From NCBI RefSeq assembly GCF_019578655.1, contig NC_063265.1, forward strand, positions 2,452,501 to 2,516,500: DNA of 64,000 nucleotides. Reading direction: 5' to 3'. The translations under genes and the position numbers were made by a program. Positions 23,960 to 35,227 of this stretch are shown here, in pieces (within the stretch, counting starts at the first letter, position 1; each line of letters opens with the position of its first letter). The DNA comes from Ricinus communis. Lineage: Eukaryota > Streptophyta > Magnoliopsida > Malpighiales > Euphorbiaceae. The notes beneath the pieces were generated by a model. That model saw nothing but the letters and a program-made list of their open reading frames with translations. It was not told the DNA's origin and searched no databases.

Positions 23960-26690
23960 ATGTTAAAAGCCAACAACATTATGCTTTGCTTCTTTTTTTA
24001 TAGATACAGAACTATATTTCAAATTGTATAATAAATAAACTTTATCAATGTGCATCATAAAAGAAGAAAGTGTTATAATCGGATAAATCATAGAGGTTAG
24101 GGTGTACTCTATTGCTATGCTCATTCAACATAAGAATCTATAAGTGACACAACCTGGAAATCAGTCTTAACATAAGAAGTTCTAAAAAACACTTTCCTTA
24201 TGTTGATGGCAAGTTTTAAATAAAGTATCGTGAAATTGATATCAAAACCAGTGCAATAATAAAAGATCTAATCAGATTATATCAGACTAAATCAGTCACC
24301 ACTTTCAACTTAAACTAAGGGCTTAAATCTCATAAATTCTTGTAAGCCTGTCAGATATTCATTGAATTAAAAGGGGTAATTGCAATTTTCCAAACTAGAC
24401 AGCAATCCAAAGAAACAAGGAAGATCCCTAATTCTAGTTTAGAAAATTCTCTCCAGGTAGTCCCTAGAAAAATGGTCATAAGTCAAGATCCGACCGTTGG
24501 ATCAAAGTGCCATTTTATACCCATAAACTACACAGACAAGAAACAACATACTCAAAAATCAACCATTCATTTGTCGTAGAATTTGGCATATTAATTTTCA
24601 AATTTGACTGTCAAGAAAAAATTTAAAACAGAATTCAGGGCTTAAGCAAACAAATATTAAAATCAACTTTTAATTACAAAACCAAAGCTCCCACCAGCAA
24701 TCTATCAACAAATATATCACATACTAATCACATGGCCTCAAAAGAATAGATTTTTTCAAGCAATTAATAAGCAAATACATCACATACATAATCAACAAAC
24801 TGTCATCTATGATAGATTTCTGAGGCTCTACTCAAAATTGTCTAAAAAAAATACTTGGAAGCTTTACTGGTACCATCTTTTCCATATCACAGGGACATTA
24901 AGTCTATTTTCATTTCTAGTTGGTCTTCTGCCATTTGGAAAGGTGAACAAAGAGGACTAAATAAAACATTATAGATATGTTTATCTGTCAGGTCAGATTG
25001 ACCATGAAAATCTAATACTCAATTTTACTTCCAAAATAGCAGAATTAGGCCTTCCAAAAAATAAATAATTTTAGAGGACGGATCAAAGTTTCTATAGGTT
25101 CAGATTTTGCCTTATTTGGAGTTGTGGAACTCTAGATAATGCTCAAACAAGTGGACTGTCACACACGGGACTGAAATCCGAAATTCCAATCAAATTCACA
25201 CTTCGAAGGACCAACCTAAAATTTACATAATTTGGCATAACACCAATCTAACATCTCATGCCACAATACAAAAATTAAGCCATAAACACAAAATCAAACA
25301 CATACCAATAATCATCATTTAAAGTAACCCAAACCCTTATTCACTTCATGCAACTAAATAAAATTAAAGAATAGTTACTAACCTAATCATGGAGATAGTA
25401 ACAAAATAAGAAAATTAAGAAGTTATAATTAGCCCTAGAATCATTCTCAAACAATGTAACTCTTGGAGTTGATAGCTTCAAACTCATCATCAGTTCTCCA
25501 ATTTAAACTTTAAACAGCCTTTGACTTCGCTTGTTCCAACCCAATCCTTATGTACTTCGAGCTTCAATCTTCAAGCATGGACCAAATCGTACAAGCATCA
25601 ATTTCCAATCCAATCATAATATCACATGTCCAAAATTACTAAACCCAACTCATGCCAACAAGAAGTTAGTATCTTAAACAAGCTTAACGAATAGCTAGGA
25701 GAGCTATGGAGTTGGATTTAATCACAAAAGCCTTTACCATTGACATACAAAGTGATAATCAACAGTAAAAATTGTAGAGAATATATAGCGAGAAAAGAAA
25801 ATTAGGACATAAATGGTTACTTGAGATGTTAAATTTAAAAACATAAAGAGATATTAACTAAAACTAAATTGGTATGTTCTAACTTACTTATACAAGAGGA
25901 CATGCGTCTCTATAATATCCAATATCCATGCCATATTTTCACTTTAATCCTCCTATTAAATGAAAACTAAACTTTATTTTAAATAATTATCTAATAAAAT
26001 AAATTCTTGATATACTTAAAGGATAAGTGTCCTCTACATATTTTGCTACCTCAAGTACTATCCCACTATCAAGCTATAACCGTTCATTATTAACAGAAAA
26101 AGTATTAACTCATATAATATTTTCCTCCTCCAAATTTTGTTATCTCATGAAAAATCACTTTAATCCTTAAATCCAAAATAAATTAACAATATAATTTATT
26201 TAAAATTCAAAAGTAAAAGTGTAAACTACTACAATTAAATTCCAATTATTTAATAATTTTCTCGTAAATAATCATTTAAAATAACAACTCTCACCAAAAT
26301 AACTCTAGCACTACGAAATTACTAAACGATAAAATTTAAATTGCTGTAAATTTTAGTATAATTTTTCATTTTGTCTTTGTTTTAAACTCGCATCATTGCG
26401 TCTGAGACCGACAACCAATATGTTACTCGATATATTTGACATGTGAATTTTATGATGCATGAATGAACATGTGCGACTCAATACATATGCAGACTACTGA
26501 ATGACCATCAGACACAAAGCTCAAGTTCAAAACTTAGAAAAATGACAACGCTATTTGAAAACAGTTTCAATCATTTTTTTCAATGCTCATAATATTTTTG
26601 AATCTATATAGAAACATCTTTATATATAGGTTCATTTCAAACTCTAATGGACCATGATTCTCTGAATGTCGGACTTTTGAACCCTCTAAT
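23960..26690. repeat. Module E, copy 2, with 1.5 kb extra LTR-like sequence
   Basis: No gene is seen. Segments 23,960-24,300 and 25,815-26,690 follow the order of 4,870-5,890 and 5,900-7,080. Between them, 24,300-25,810 is absent from copy 1. Part of that extra piece (24,395-24,515) recurs inverted at 38,700-38,830, and its general look (ccgttggatcaaagtgcc, cttgttcc blocks) is that of a plant LTR. It could be an insertion here or a loss in copy 1. Confidence 0.5.
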
Positions 26691-26699
26691 AATCCATCA

Positions 26700-27760
26700 A
26701 GAAGGAAAGTAATTTCTAAGTAGAATAAAGAGAATGAAAGCCCAAAGGTTCAATCCTCTGAGTAAAGAATCACTCATGCTTACTTGTTATAGAATGTCAA
26801 AGTTATTACAGAACACACTAACATAAACAATATGATAAAAATGATATACATAAAACATGTTATTTTTCTATCAATTAATGACCAAGATAACAGTAGAAAC
26901 CTCTATTAGTCACCTGACAAACATAGCTTTCTGCGAATTAAAGCACAATAAAAAGCTAAATATGTGTTGTGCTGGATGTATATATATTCCGTGAAACATG
27001 TAATATGATTTGCACTGTAAATTTTGACAAGAAGATTAATTTACTAGTAGTTTTTTTGCTTTTATAATATAACTACATCTCCCAAAGGACATATAGATAA
27101 TCGAGAAGCAACCAATGATATAGAAGAAAAGAACAATTGGCAAAAAAGCATTCATGCAAGTTGCATGTTTGAATATTACTAGCATACGTAGAAAAATTAT
27201 GAGGGGCAGTAGGCTTACAACCCATGAAAATTAAGCTACTCCCTCATAGTTTGTATCGCAGAGCATTTCAGATGAAAGTTCAAGATATAATATAAGTAGA
27301 ATCATGAAAGTATTGATATCAAGAATCAAATTAGTCATTTTTTTAAGCAACAACTATTAAAAACAAAGAGATCTGACTATTGCTTAATATAATTATTATA
27401 TCAACATATTTAGTTACATTATGTACAATTTCCATCCAACATCCAAATTCCAGTAAAATCTCATCCTAGCAAACCTATTAGCATAAAAATGCACAAGTCT
27501 CATGCGTTGGCAAGAAAATATATGGTTTCTGTTTTTTTGTATTGTGATAAACATTAATTTCAAGCAGTTGCCATTTATAATTGATACCATACTAATATCA
27601 TTTCAGAAATTTAAACATGTGCAAGTTCAGTATTAAAACTTTAATTAGAGAGACAAAGAAGAAATAATGTTAAAATCACACATTGTCTTCATAGAAACAA
27701 AACGTGCAAAAGATACAATTTACTAACTTTTACATTTCAATCATCGGAAATTTTATTTAT
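26700..27760. repeat. Module S, truncated copy
   Basis: This matches 10,080-11,060 of arm 1 in the same orientation, then jumps into FGGY sequence at about 27,765. It includes the DILQQ exon relic of the unidentified module-S gene, where the penultimate Gln codon reads TAA on the minus strand near 26,790. A piece at 27,340-27,415 (gcaacaactattaaaaacaaagagatc) is shared with arm 2 near 37,115-37,160 but missing from arm 1 at 10,710. Confidence 0.7.
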
Positions 27761-27769
27761 TTAAAAGGG

Positions 27770-29263
27770 ATGCTTTCTTACTGTGTGAATGCTCCACAAT
27801 ATGACGTGTACCATATGCAATACCCTGCACGACAGCAAGGTATAGAACATCCAATTGTCTATCAGTTATGTCAAGGATCATGCCATAAATAATTCCCTTT
27901 GCTTTTGGATCTGCAGTAGGAGACCTGTAGGATGAAGAAGTTAACAGCTCAAAGATCTATAACAATACTTAGGCACTATAACCTGAAAAGACCTTTCATC
28001 ACTAATCATATACTTGTTTCTATAGAAGTCGGGAAGGACATGTACATCTTGTATTAAAGCAGCAAGGAATGGAACCTTTATGTCATCCATTATAGTCCTC
28101 AATTTATTGTTTAGTAGTTCAAACAGTAATATGTCTAGAAGACAAGGAAAAGTGATACAGGATCAACCATAGTTATTGAAGGCGGGGGCTCAGGGGTGTG
28201 CCTGAGAGACGTGAAGTGCAATAGTGAAGAAAATAAAGAATTAAACTTCTGAAAGAAATTAAAATTTACACACACATGTACATATTAATACAATCAACAA
28301 TCTCTTATTCGTAACAAATGTTTGACAAAACTCGAGTAAATAAAAACTTAATGCTAAGACACATGGCACAATTAACAATTTAACTTGGCACAAAGATAAT
28401 GGTAGCATCAATAATTTAACATGGCATAACTAAAAATCAACATGAAAAAAGAAAAGTTATTTTGCTGCTTGTAAATGTAGGATGTGAGGTTTCCATAAAA
28501 GTAGAGAGAAGAGGAAAGAAAAAAAAAAGATTGTGAGAGCCAAAGAGGATAGAGAACTGAGGGGCAGTAGAGACAGAATCAAAAGGTCAAGGAAATCATT
28601 TTATAGATTGAGCTAGTGAAAGAGTATAACAAATGAAAAGCAAGAAAAGAAGGAGAAACTATTTGGGTTTAAAAAATATAAAGGTAAAATTAGAGTGAGA
28701 AGAATAGAGAAGGTAGAATAAAAAAGAAAACATAGAAGAAAGATGACGATAGAGAGATAGAGGAGAAACTGGGTATTGTGATGTAGAATAATTCTAGCAG
28801 CAACCTTTTATCCCCCTTATGATCTAAAGCAACATGGGTTTCTTTCTTTGTTATAGTTGTTTTTTTTTTTAATTTGGTATGCGTGATCTTCATAAGTTCA
28901 CTTTCATATTGAGATTAATGCTGGAGATTGTATAAATATGGAAACAGTTAAAGAAAAGGAAAAAAAAACAACTTTAAACTAAAAAGCTTGTGCCCACATC
29001 TCCCACCTTTTAGTGTTTGAGGCGTTAGGGCTTGTGCCTCGTGCACATTTAACAACTATGGGGATCAATTAAGCCTCAGTACTACGTAAAAAAGTATTAA
29101 ATATAATTTAGTTAAATGTATATGCTAGAAACTGATATCCTACTCTAAGAAGCAGCACGGTTTGCAAGGCGGGGAGAAGCAACATGATTTTCTATAATGT
29201 AATCTAATAATGCACCAGTAGCACTCTACCCACCATCTGCAAGCCAGTATTCAGGGATCATTG
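27770..29263 (-). pseudogene. FGGY carbohydrate kinase pseudogene, copy 4
   Basis: Minus-strand exons, in gene order: 29,263 to about 29,145 (MIPEYWLADGG, then SATGALLDYIIENHVASPRL), about 28,140-28,020 (DIK/APFLAAL-type exon into the FHGNR region) and about 27,930-27,775 (ADPKAKGIIYGMILDITDRQ to GTRHIVEH). Two Gln codons in the first exon are TAG (29,226-29,228 and 29,145-29,147), and about 13 bases coding for CNAHG are deleted from the last exon. This is the only place where the PEYWL exon is preserved. The long intron 28,160-28,900 repeats 3,830-4,530. Confidence 0.8.
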
Positions 29264-29547
29264 CTACAGGAATTAAAAAAAAAGGCCATGTTAAAGTATT
29301 GATGCTACCATTATCTTTGTGCCAAGTTAAATTGTTAAAATTGTGCAATGTGTCTTAACATTAAGTTTTTATTTACTTGGTTTTTGTCAAACATTTGTTA
29401 CGAACAAGAGATTGTTGATTGTATCAATATGTACATGTTTGTGTAAGTTTTAATTTCTTTCAGAAGTTTAATTCTTTATTTTCTTCGCTGTTGCACTTCA
29501 CGTCTCTCAGGCATGATCCTGTATCACTTTTCCTTGTCTTCTAGAGA

Positions 29548-32047
29548 TATTGCTATTTCCACTACTGAACAATAAATTGAGGACTATAATAGATGACATA
29601 AAGGCTCCATTCCTTGCTGCTTTAACACAAGATGTACATGTCCTTCCCGACTTCCATGGAAATAGGTATATGATTAGTGATGAAAGGCCTTTTCAGGTTA
29701 TAGTGCCTAAGTTTTGTTATAGATCTTTGAGCTGTTAACTTCTTCATACTACAGGTCTCCTACTGCAGATCCAAAAGCAAAAGGAGTTATTTGTGGCATG
29801 ACCCTTGATACAAGTAATAGACAATTGGTTGTTCTATACTTTTCTGCTGTGTAGGGTATTGCATATGGTACACGCCATATTGTGGAGCATTGCAATGCTC
29901 ATGGTCACACAGTAAGAAAGCATCCCTTTCAATCTTCATCCACTTTTTTTTTTGTGCAGTTACATGTTTTATATTATGTATAAACATATAACTGGACCTC
30001 ATATTTTTAGTTGACTAGTATTATTAGGAGATTTTTTTTATATTGTAATTGTTTATCTTTTCAGTTATGTGTTTCTTAGTTAATGGAATGATGACTATAT
30101 CACGAAATGTAATTTATTTTAAAACTTTATGTTCTTCCTTTTATATCTTTATTTCTGGCAGATTGACATGTTGCTTGCATGTGGTAGCCTTTCAAAAAAC
30201 CCTGTGTTTGTTCAAGAACATGCAGATGTTATCGGTACTTATCTTCACTCTCTTTACTGTTTACATCTTAAAATTTTATCTCTGTAATCTTAAAATTAGT
30301 GTGCATTATTTTGATCGATGAATAGCCTTTGATGTGAATTTTCATTTATGCCACTGTGCGATGTTCATGTGTAGAGACGAGTAAAGAATAAGACGGTTGG
30401 TTTATATGCTCATCCAACATTTAGATGAAGAAAAAAATTAGGCACTGGTTAACAGTGGATATTCTTGCCCCTGATGTAGCTACATTGTTGCTTATTAGTT
30501 CAACCATTGCACCAAAAATTGTTGATACATGTGCATTTACTTGCATTTACCTCTACTGCAATGAAGTCTCAATGTTCACTAGTTATTAATTATTATGAAT
30601 ATGCTAGGAAAGTCTTTTAATTTTGAATTGTTAGCTTGAATAGTTCATGGAACCTCAAACTGAATTTTGGGTAGTTCATACCAGTAAGGCTGGTGTTGAG
30701 TTTCAGAGTTGGAAGAACTAAGCGGGTTTAATGTGTAGACAAATCTTTCTTTTACATGTATAAAAATTAAAGAAATATGCACTAAATTCAATATTGTAAG
30801 TCTATGATAGCTTGCTCTGACTACTTTTGAGAATAATAGTTTTTTTTTCCAGTGTTGTGTGCATGTTAACAAACTTAATGCTTATTTGTTCATGATTGGT
30901 GCAGTTGCCCTATTGTACTACCACAAGAAAGTGAGTCTGTGTTTCCGTAAAAAATATGCCAGTCTTAGTGAGGCCATAAGGGCTCTGAATGCAGCCGGTC
31001 AGGTATGCATGAGCTCTTGGTTCTGAATTTTCAGTTTAATTCATAACTTTCATGACATTTAACTAGGTATAAACCAATAAATGATTAGAGGAGAGGTTTT
31101 AAGTGAGTGCAAAACATAATGCAGCTATTCTTTTGTCTGTTTTTGCTGGAATTCCTATTAGTCATTGTTCTCTCTTGGTTCATCCTATTATCACCACCTC
31201 CCTCCACCTCTCTAAGAAAAAAAAAAGAGAAAAACAGACAAAAGGAATTTGAAGGAAGTATTACTTCAATGACGTTGACCTGCAAAGCAATTATGCTAAG
31301 AAATTTTATAGATCAGTTGTGAATAAATAAATCTAAAGGACCTTGCTTAAGATTGGGGCTTGAAGTTGATGGTAGAATTCGGCAACATAAGGCAAACTTT
31401 ACCTCAATGCTCCTTCAAAGTTTTGGCGTTTCTATGTAATATAGAGAAGAAGTTGCAGAAATTGCCTAAATGAATTTTCACTTGTATTTTGTTTCTTATG
31501 CCATACTTTAGCACTACCCAGGTCTAGTCATTTGGTTGAAGTTTTGATTACATTAATAAACCACCTCTACATAGCCTTAAACTACATTAATTTGTTTTTT
31601 CTATTCACTGCCTTTACTAGTCAATATGTTTTAAATTAGTAACAACTTGCTATTTTGTTGTCAACGGCACATGGATTGGCTCCCGTTAATTTCAAAATCA
31701 ATAGAGAGTTGTATGTTACTATATAAAAAAATTTGTAAACTGAGAGGACTGTGGGGATGGTATATGCAGCTTACTTGATTTGATTAAACATTAAACCAAT
31801 ATTCTAAAATGTAAGTAGCTGCTAACCTGGGATTAATATTTGTGCAAACTATTCTACTCTATTGTCAGATATTTCTTTTATTAATATCCATTTGATTCAG
31901 TGTAATTAACATGACCCTTTTCAGGTCATTCATCCATCAAAAGACCCAAAGGTGAAGCAGTATCATGATGCCAAATACCGAGTATTCCTAGAGCTTTATG
32001 AGTAGCAACTGTCTCAACGTGCATTAATTGCTAAAGCTTTGGAATAG
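29548..32047 (+). pseudogene. FGGY carbohydrate kinase pseudogene, copy 5 (inverted, 3' half)
   Basis: This is the longest exon series and the only one on the plus strand: about 29,548-29,665 (IKAPFLAALTQDVHVLPDFH with GNR), 29,755-29,912 (ADPKAKGVICGMTLDTSNRQ to IVEHCNAHGHT), 30,162-30,234 (IDMLLACGSLSKNPVFVQEH), 30,905-31,002 (CPIVLPQESESV, then broken) and 31,925-32,047 (VIHPSKDPKVKQYHDAKY to AKALE). Lesions: Gln to TAG at 29,852-29,854 and 32,003-32,005, a Gly to Ser change in the CGG motif, and loss of the LLGAAILGAVAAR segment with frameshift and TAA near 30,930. No N-terminal exons follow on this strand, because the inversion breakpoint lies at about 29,300. Confidence 0.85.
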
Positions 32048-33246
32048 GTCCTGTTACTGCTCAGGACTTGTGTAAACTTGTGCAGGATCGTGGGAGTTTG
32101 AAAAAATCTCAAAATGAAATTCTTGTAAAGTTGATTAGCATTTCCAACAGGTACATAGCCTAGAGATTTTACAATAGTTCAGAGCTTTGAAAATAAATCG
32201 TGCTTCCGATTTTTTATTTTCTTGTCAGCTTGTTATTGATTCCACCGTAGGAATGGCTTCACACTTAAAGTCTCAAGGTCTTTGACTAGAAAGTTTCGAA
32301 CAATCTTATATCTTTATGAACTTATGATTCTACGGGAATTAAATGGAAGGAGAAAAAGATTCCTTGATATCGCACTTTGCATAATATTTAAATAAACTGT
32401 ATAAAGAGAAAAACAAACTATCAATGTGAACAAAAGAAATTATAACAAGAAAAAGAAGTTTACGGAAAAAAGAAAAGAGAAAGCAAAAAGGCATAGTGGC
32501 TTCCTGTTGTTCAAAGCATTGAACGGTGATTAGGACCTGTTTGGCTAAGCTGTCGCCGATAACTGGTAGTCTGCAGTTAATAGCTTATTGATAATTGTGT
32601 TTGATAAAATCATCTATAGTTGTTGTTGTTTATATTCTTAATGACGTAGACATTAATTTAATTATTTTTTCTCCTTTTTATTAAAGTACAATATTACTTG
32701 TTCTTCTAAAAGAATTTTATAAAAGAAATAACAAATATTTTATTTTAATATTAAATTAGTATTTTTAAGGGATTTAAGAAATACTTTAAATTGTTGTTTA
32801 TTTATTTAAAAAACAAATTCAAGTTAAGTTATTTTAAATTAAAAATAAAAGAATAGTAAATAAGATTAACTAAATAATAAAAGGTTAATTTAGTCTATTC
32901 ATTTTAAAATTAAAAGTTGGTGAGAAGTTTCAAATTTGAGTTGTTGTAAATTGAAGTCGACTGCTTTTCTGAAAAATTATTAGTTGTTTTCCAATAACAA
33001 TGTCAAACACTCTTAATTTTAAAAGGGTTTTAAGTGGCTCATTTACCAAGCTAAAATTAATATCTAGTTGAAATTGAGTTACCAAAAATAATTTATATTC
33101 TCTTTCATATTTATTATTAAATTTAAAGATTAAATAATTAATTATAAACTCATGCACATAGTCATATTGGATGGATATATAATAAAACTTTGAAAAGATA
33201 TAAAAAATATAAATGGTAAAAAATATCGGAAACGTGTCGTAAGAGT

Positions 33247-33330
33247 ACCGACATATATACTACTAAAAATTATTTATTTTTCAAGAGGACCAATATATAT
33301 ACTACTAAAAATTATTTATTTTCAATTGTG
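33247..33330. repeat. 42-bp tandem duplication
   Basis: Two units, starting accgacatatatactac at 33,247 and accaatatatatactac at 33,289, share tactaaaaattatttatttt. Arm 1 has a single unit (about 13,340-13,380 inverted). The second unit borders the extra 1.1 kb of arm 2, so the duplication may mark the event that added it. Confidence 0.7.
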
Positions 33331-34430
33331 GACAATTAATAATCATAGAATTCTAAAATGTGTACCAAAAAGAGAGGAAGAAAAAACACTAAGAAGTGAA
33401 AAAATAATATTGATTACGAGAAGCCTATGTGAATAGTACTCTAATGGCAACTTCTGTCATAGTTGCAATTAGTGGTGTTATTGCACACTCTATTTTGTTA
33501 AGACAAGACAAAAATAAAAAATTTTAGATTTAAAATACTATTTTACTCATAATAAAAAGTTATCAAGTTATACAAAATCAATAAAATACCATATAAAATA
33601 TTTCTCAAATTTAGTTTTATTTTTTTTGTATTAAACTTTCCTCTTTAATTTACTTTTATGATTATCATTTTCAAAGTTCTTATTTGTTAGTCCTTTTAAT
33701 AATTTCTAAACATCTTTAAGAATAGCTATTATTAAAATATAAAAATAAGTTTCTAAATAATTTTAATTAAAATAAAAAAAATTACTCTATTTTATGGAAT
33801 GGATTGAAAATATTACTTCATATTATGAATTATATTGAACAGATAAAATAAAAAATTCAAATATTTTGAAAGGATAATATAAAATAAATATGAAAATTGT
33901 ATTGCATAAAATAAATATACTTATCATTTTAATATATAAAAAAAAAACTTAAGTAAATAAGATGTTTTAAAGACAAATTAAAAAGTTATTTTTTTATTAG
34001 AGAAAATATTATAATTGGTTAAGGTAAAAATTTTATGTGTCCAATGATATTTTTATGTCCCAATTGACGGATAAAATAGTTTTTTTTTTTTATGTTAAAC
34101 ATAAGTTTTCTAGTTAAAATGTAATAATAACACTATCCAATTTTTATTATTTTCATTTGCAAATTTATTAAAGTTGTATTTCCTTTCTTAATAAATTCGG
34201 TGGGAATCACTTACTCATTGATTAATATAGAAATGCTAAGCTAAAAATCTTTCACTTTTAAATTAAAATTTTGAAATTCCTTATAAACTAGAAATGTAGT
34301 AAATTCTAACGGTAAAAAAAAAAACAAGGATTTTCTTTGAATTTGAGGAAGAGGAAAATGTAGCTAATTAGAGAATTTTTTTACTGTTGATGAGTAATAT
34401 GGATCCATTCTCATAATAGCATCTGAAATG
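33331..34430. mobile_element. About 1.1 kb segment present only in arm 2
   Basis: Arm 1 passes from the equivalent of 34,500 to that of 33,280 with no counterpart for this stretch. It is very AT-rich, with no open frame or recognisable terminus. The flanking 42-bp duplication is compatible with an insertion or an illegitimate-recombination event. Identity as a transposon is an inference. Confidence 0.4.
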
Positions 34431-35227
34431 TTCTTTTCCCTCCATTCTTTTCCTTTCACCCAGTTTTGAAACCCACAATGAATCCTGTGATTCTCCTAGT
34501 GCTGAAATCCTCAATTTCAGTTTTAATCAAAATGTCTCTCTTTTGTTCCTTGTTCTTGTGATGCTACCTATTCTTCTGTAGATTTAATTTGATTGTTGTT
34601 ACTTTCTTGTTTAAACCGGGGAAATGGGTTTATTCTCAAGCATTTGACATAAATCTGTTGCATATCGCAACAGTCATTGGAAGAAGAGAAGAAAACAATA
34701 AATCTGGACTTTCTAAATCTAGCATGTCGTTTCATATGTCTTAGTTCTTATTCTTCAAATGGGTTTAATGAAGTTTTCGTGTGCGATCATTTTTCGGATT
34801 TCTATTGGCAAAATAAAAGAAATTATTTATTTTTCCAATTGTTAGAGCTTCATTTGATATTCTTGAAAAAAAGAAAAGAGGAGAATCCCTTTTTAGTAGG
34901 GGTTTTGTGCTGAAGAAAAAAAAAATCTCCCTTTCTACCACTAGTAGAATTTTTGAAAAAAATAATCCTTTGATTCAAGCCAAGCAAAAAAGCCCAACTG
35001 TCGGTTGTCTCCATATTTCATCCGCTGCAACATAGAAGGAGTGAAAATCCTCAATTTTAGTAGTAATCACAATACCCTATCGTCTGTTCTTTTTCTTGAT
35101 CATTTCAATTAAAAGCTCTTGTTTCTGTGATGCTACCTGATATCTGATAAGTGTGTTGATGGACATGAAAATATGGTTCCTTGGTTTGATATTGTGTTGA
35201 TACCGTTTTGTTTGTTCTAATTTGCAG

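Noticed and set aside
28920..29140. Possible SINE-like sequence (gaggcgttagggcttgtgcctcg)
   Set aside because: There is no recognisable A and B box pair or terminal tail. The words are only suggestive.
32535..33100. A hAT- or PIF-type MITE beginning CCTGTTTGGCTAAGC
   Set aside because: The left end looks like a MITE terminus, but no matching inverted right end or target duplication could be placed with confidence.
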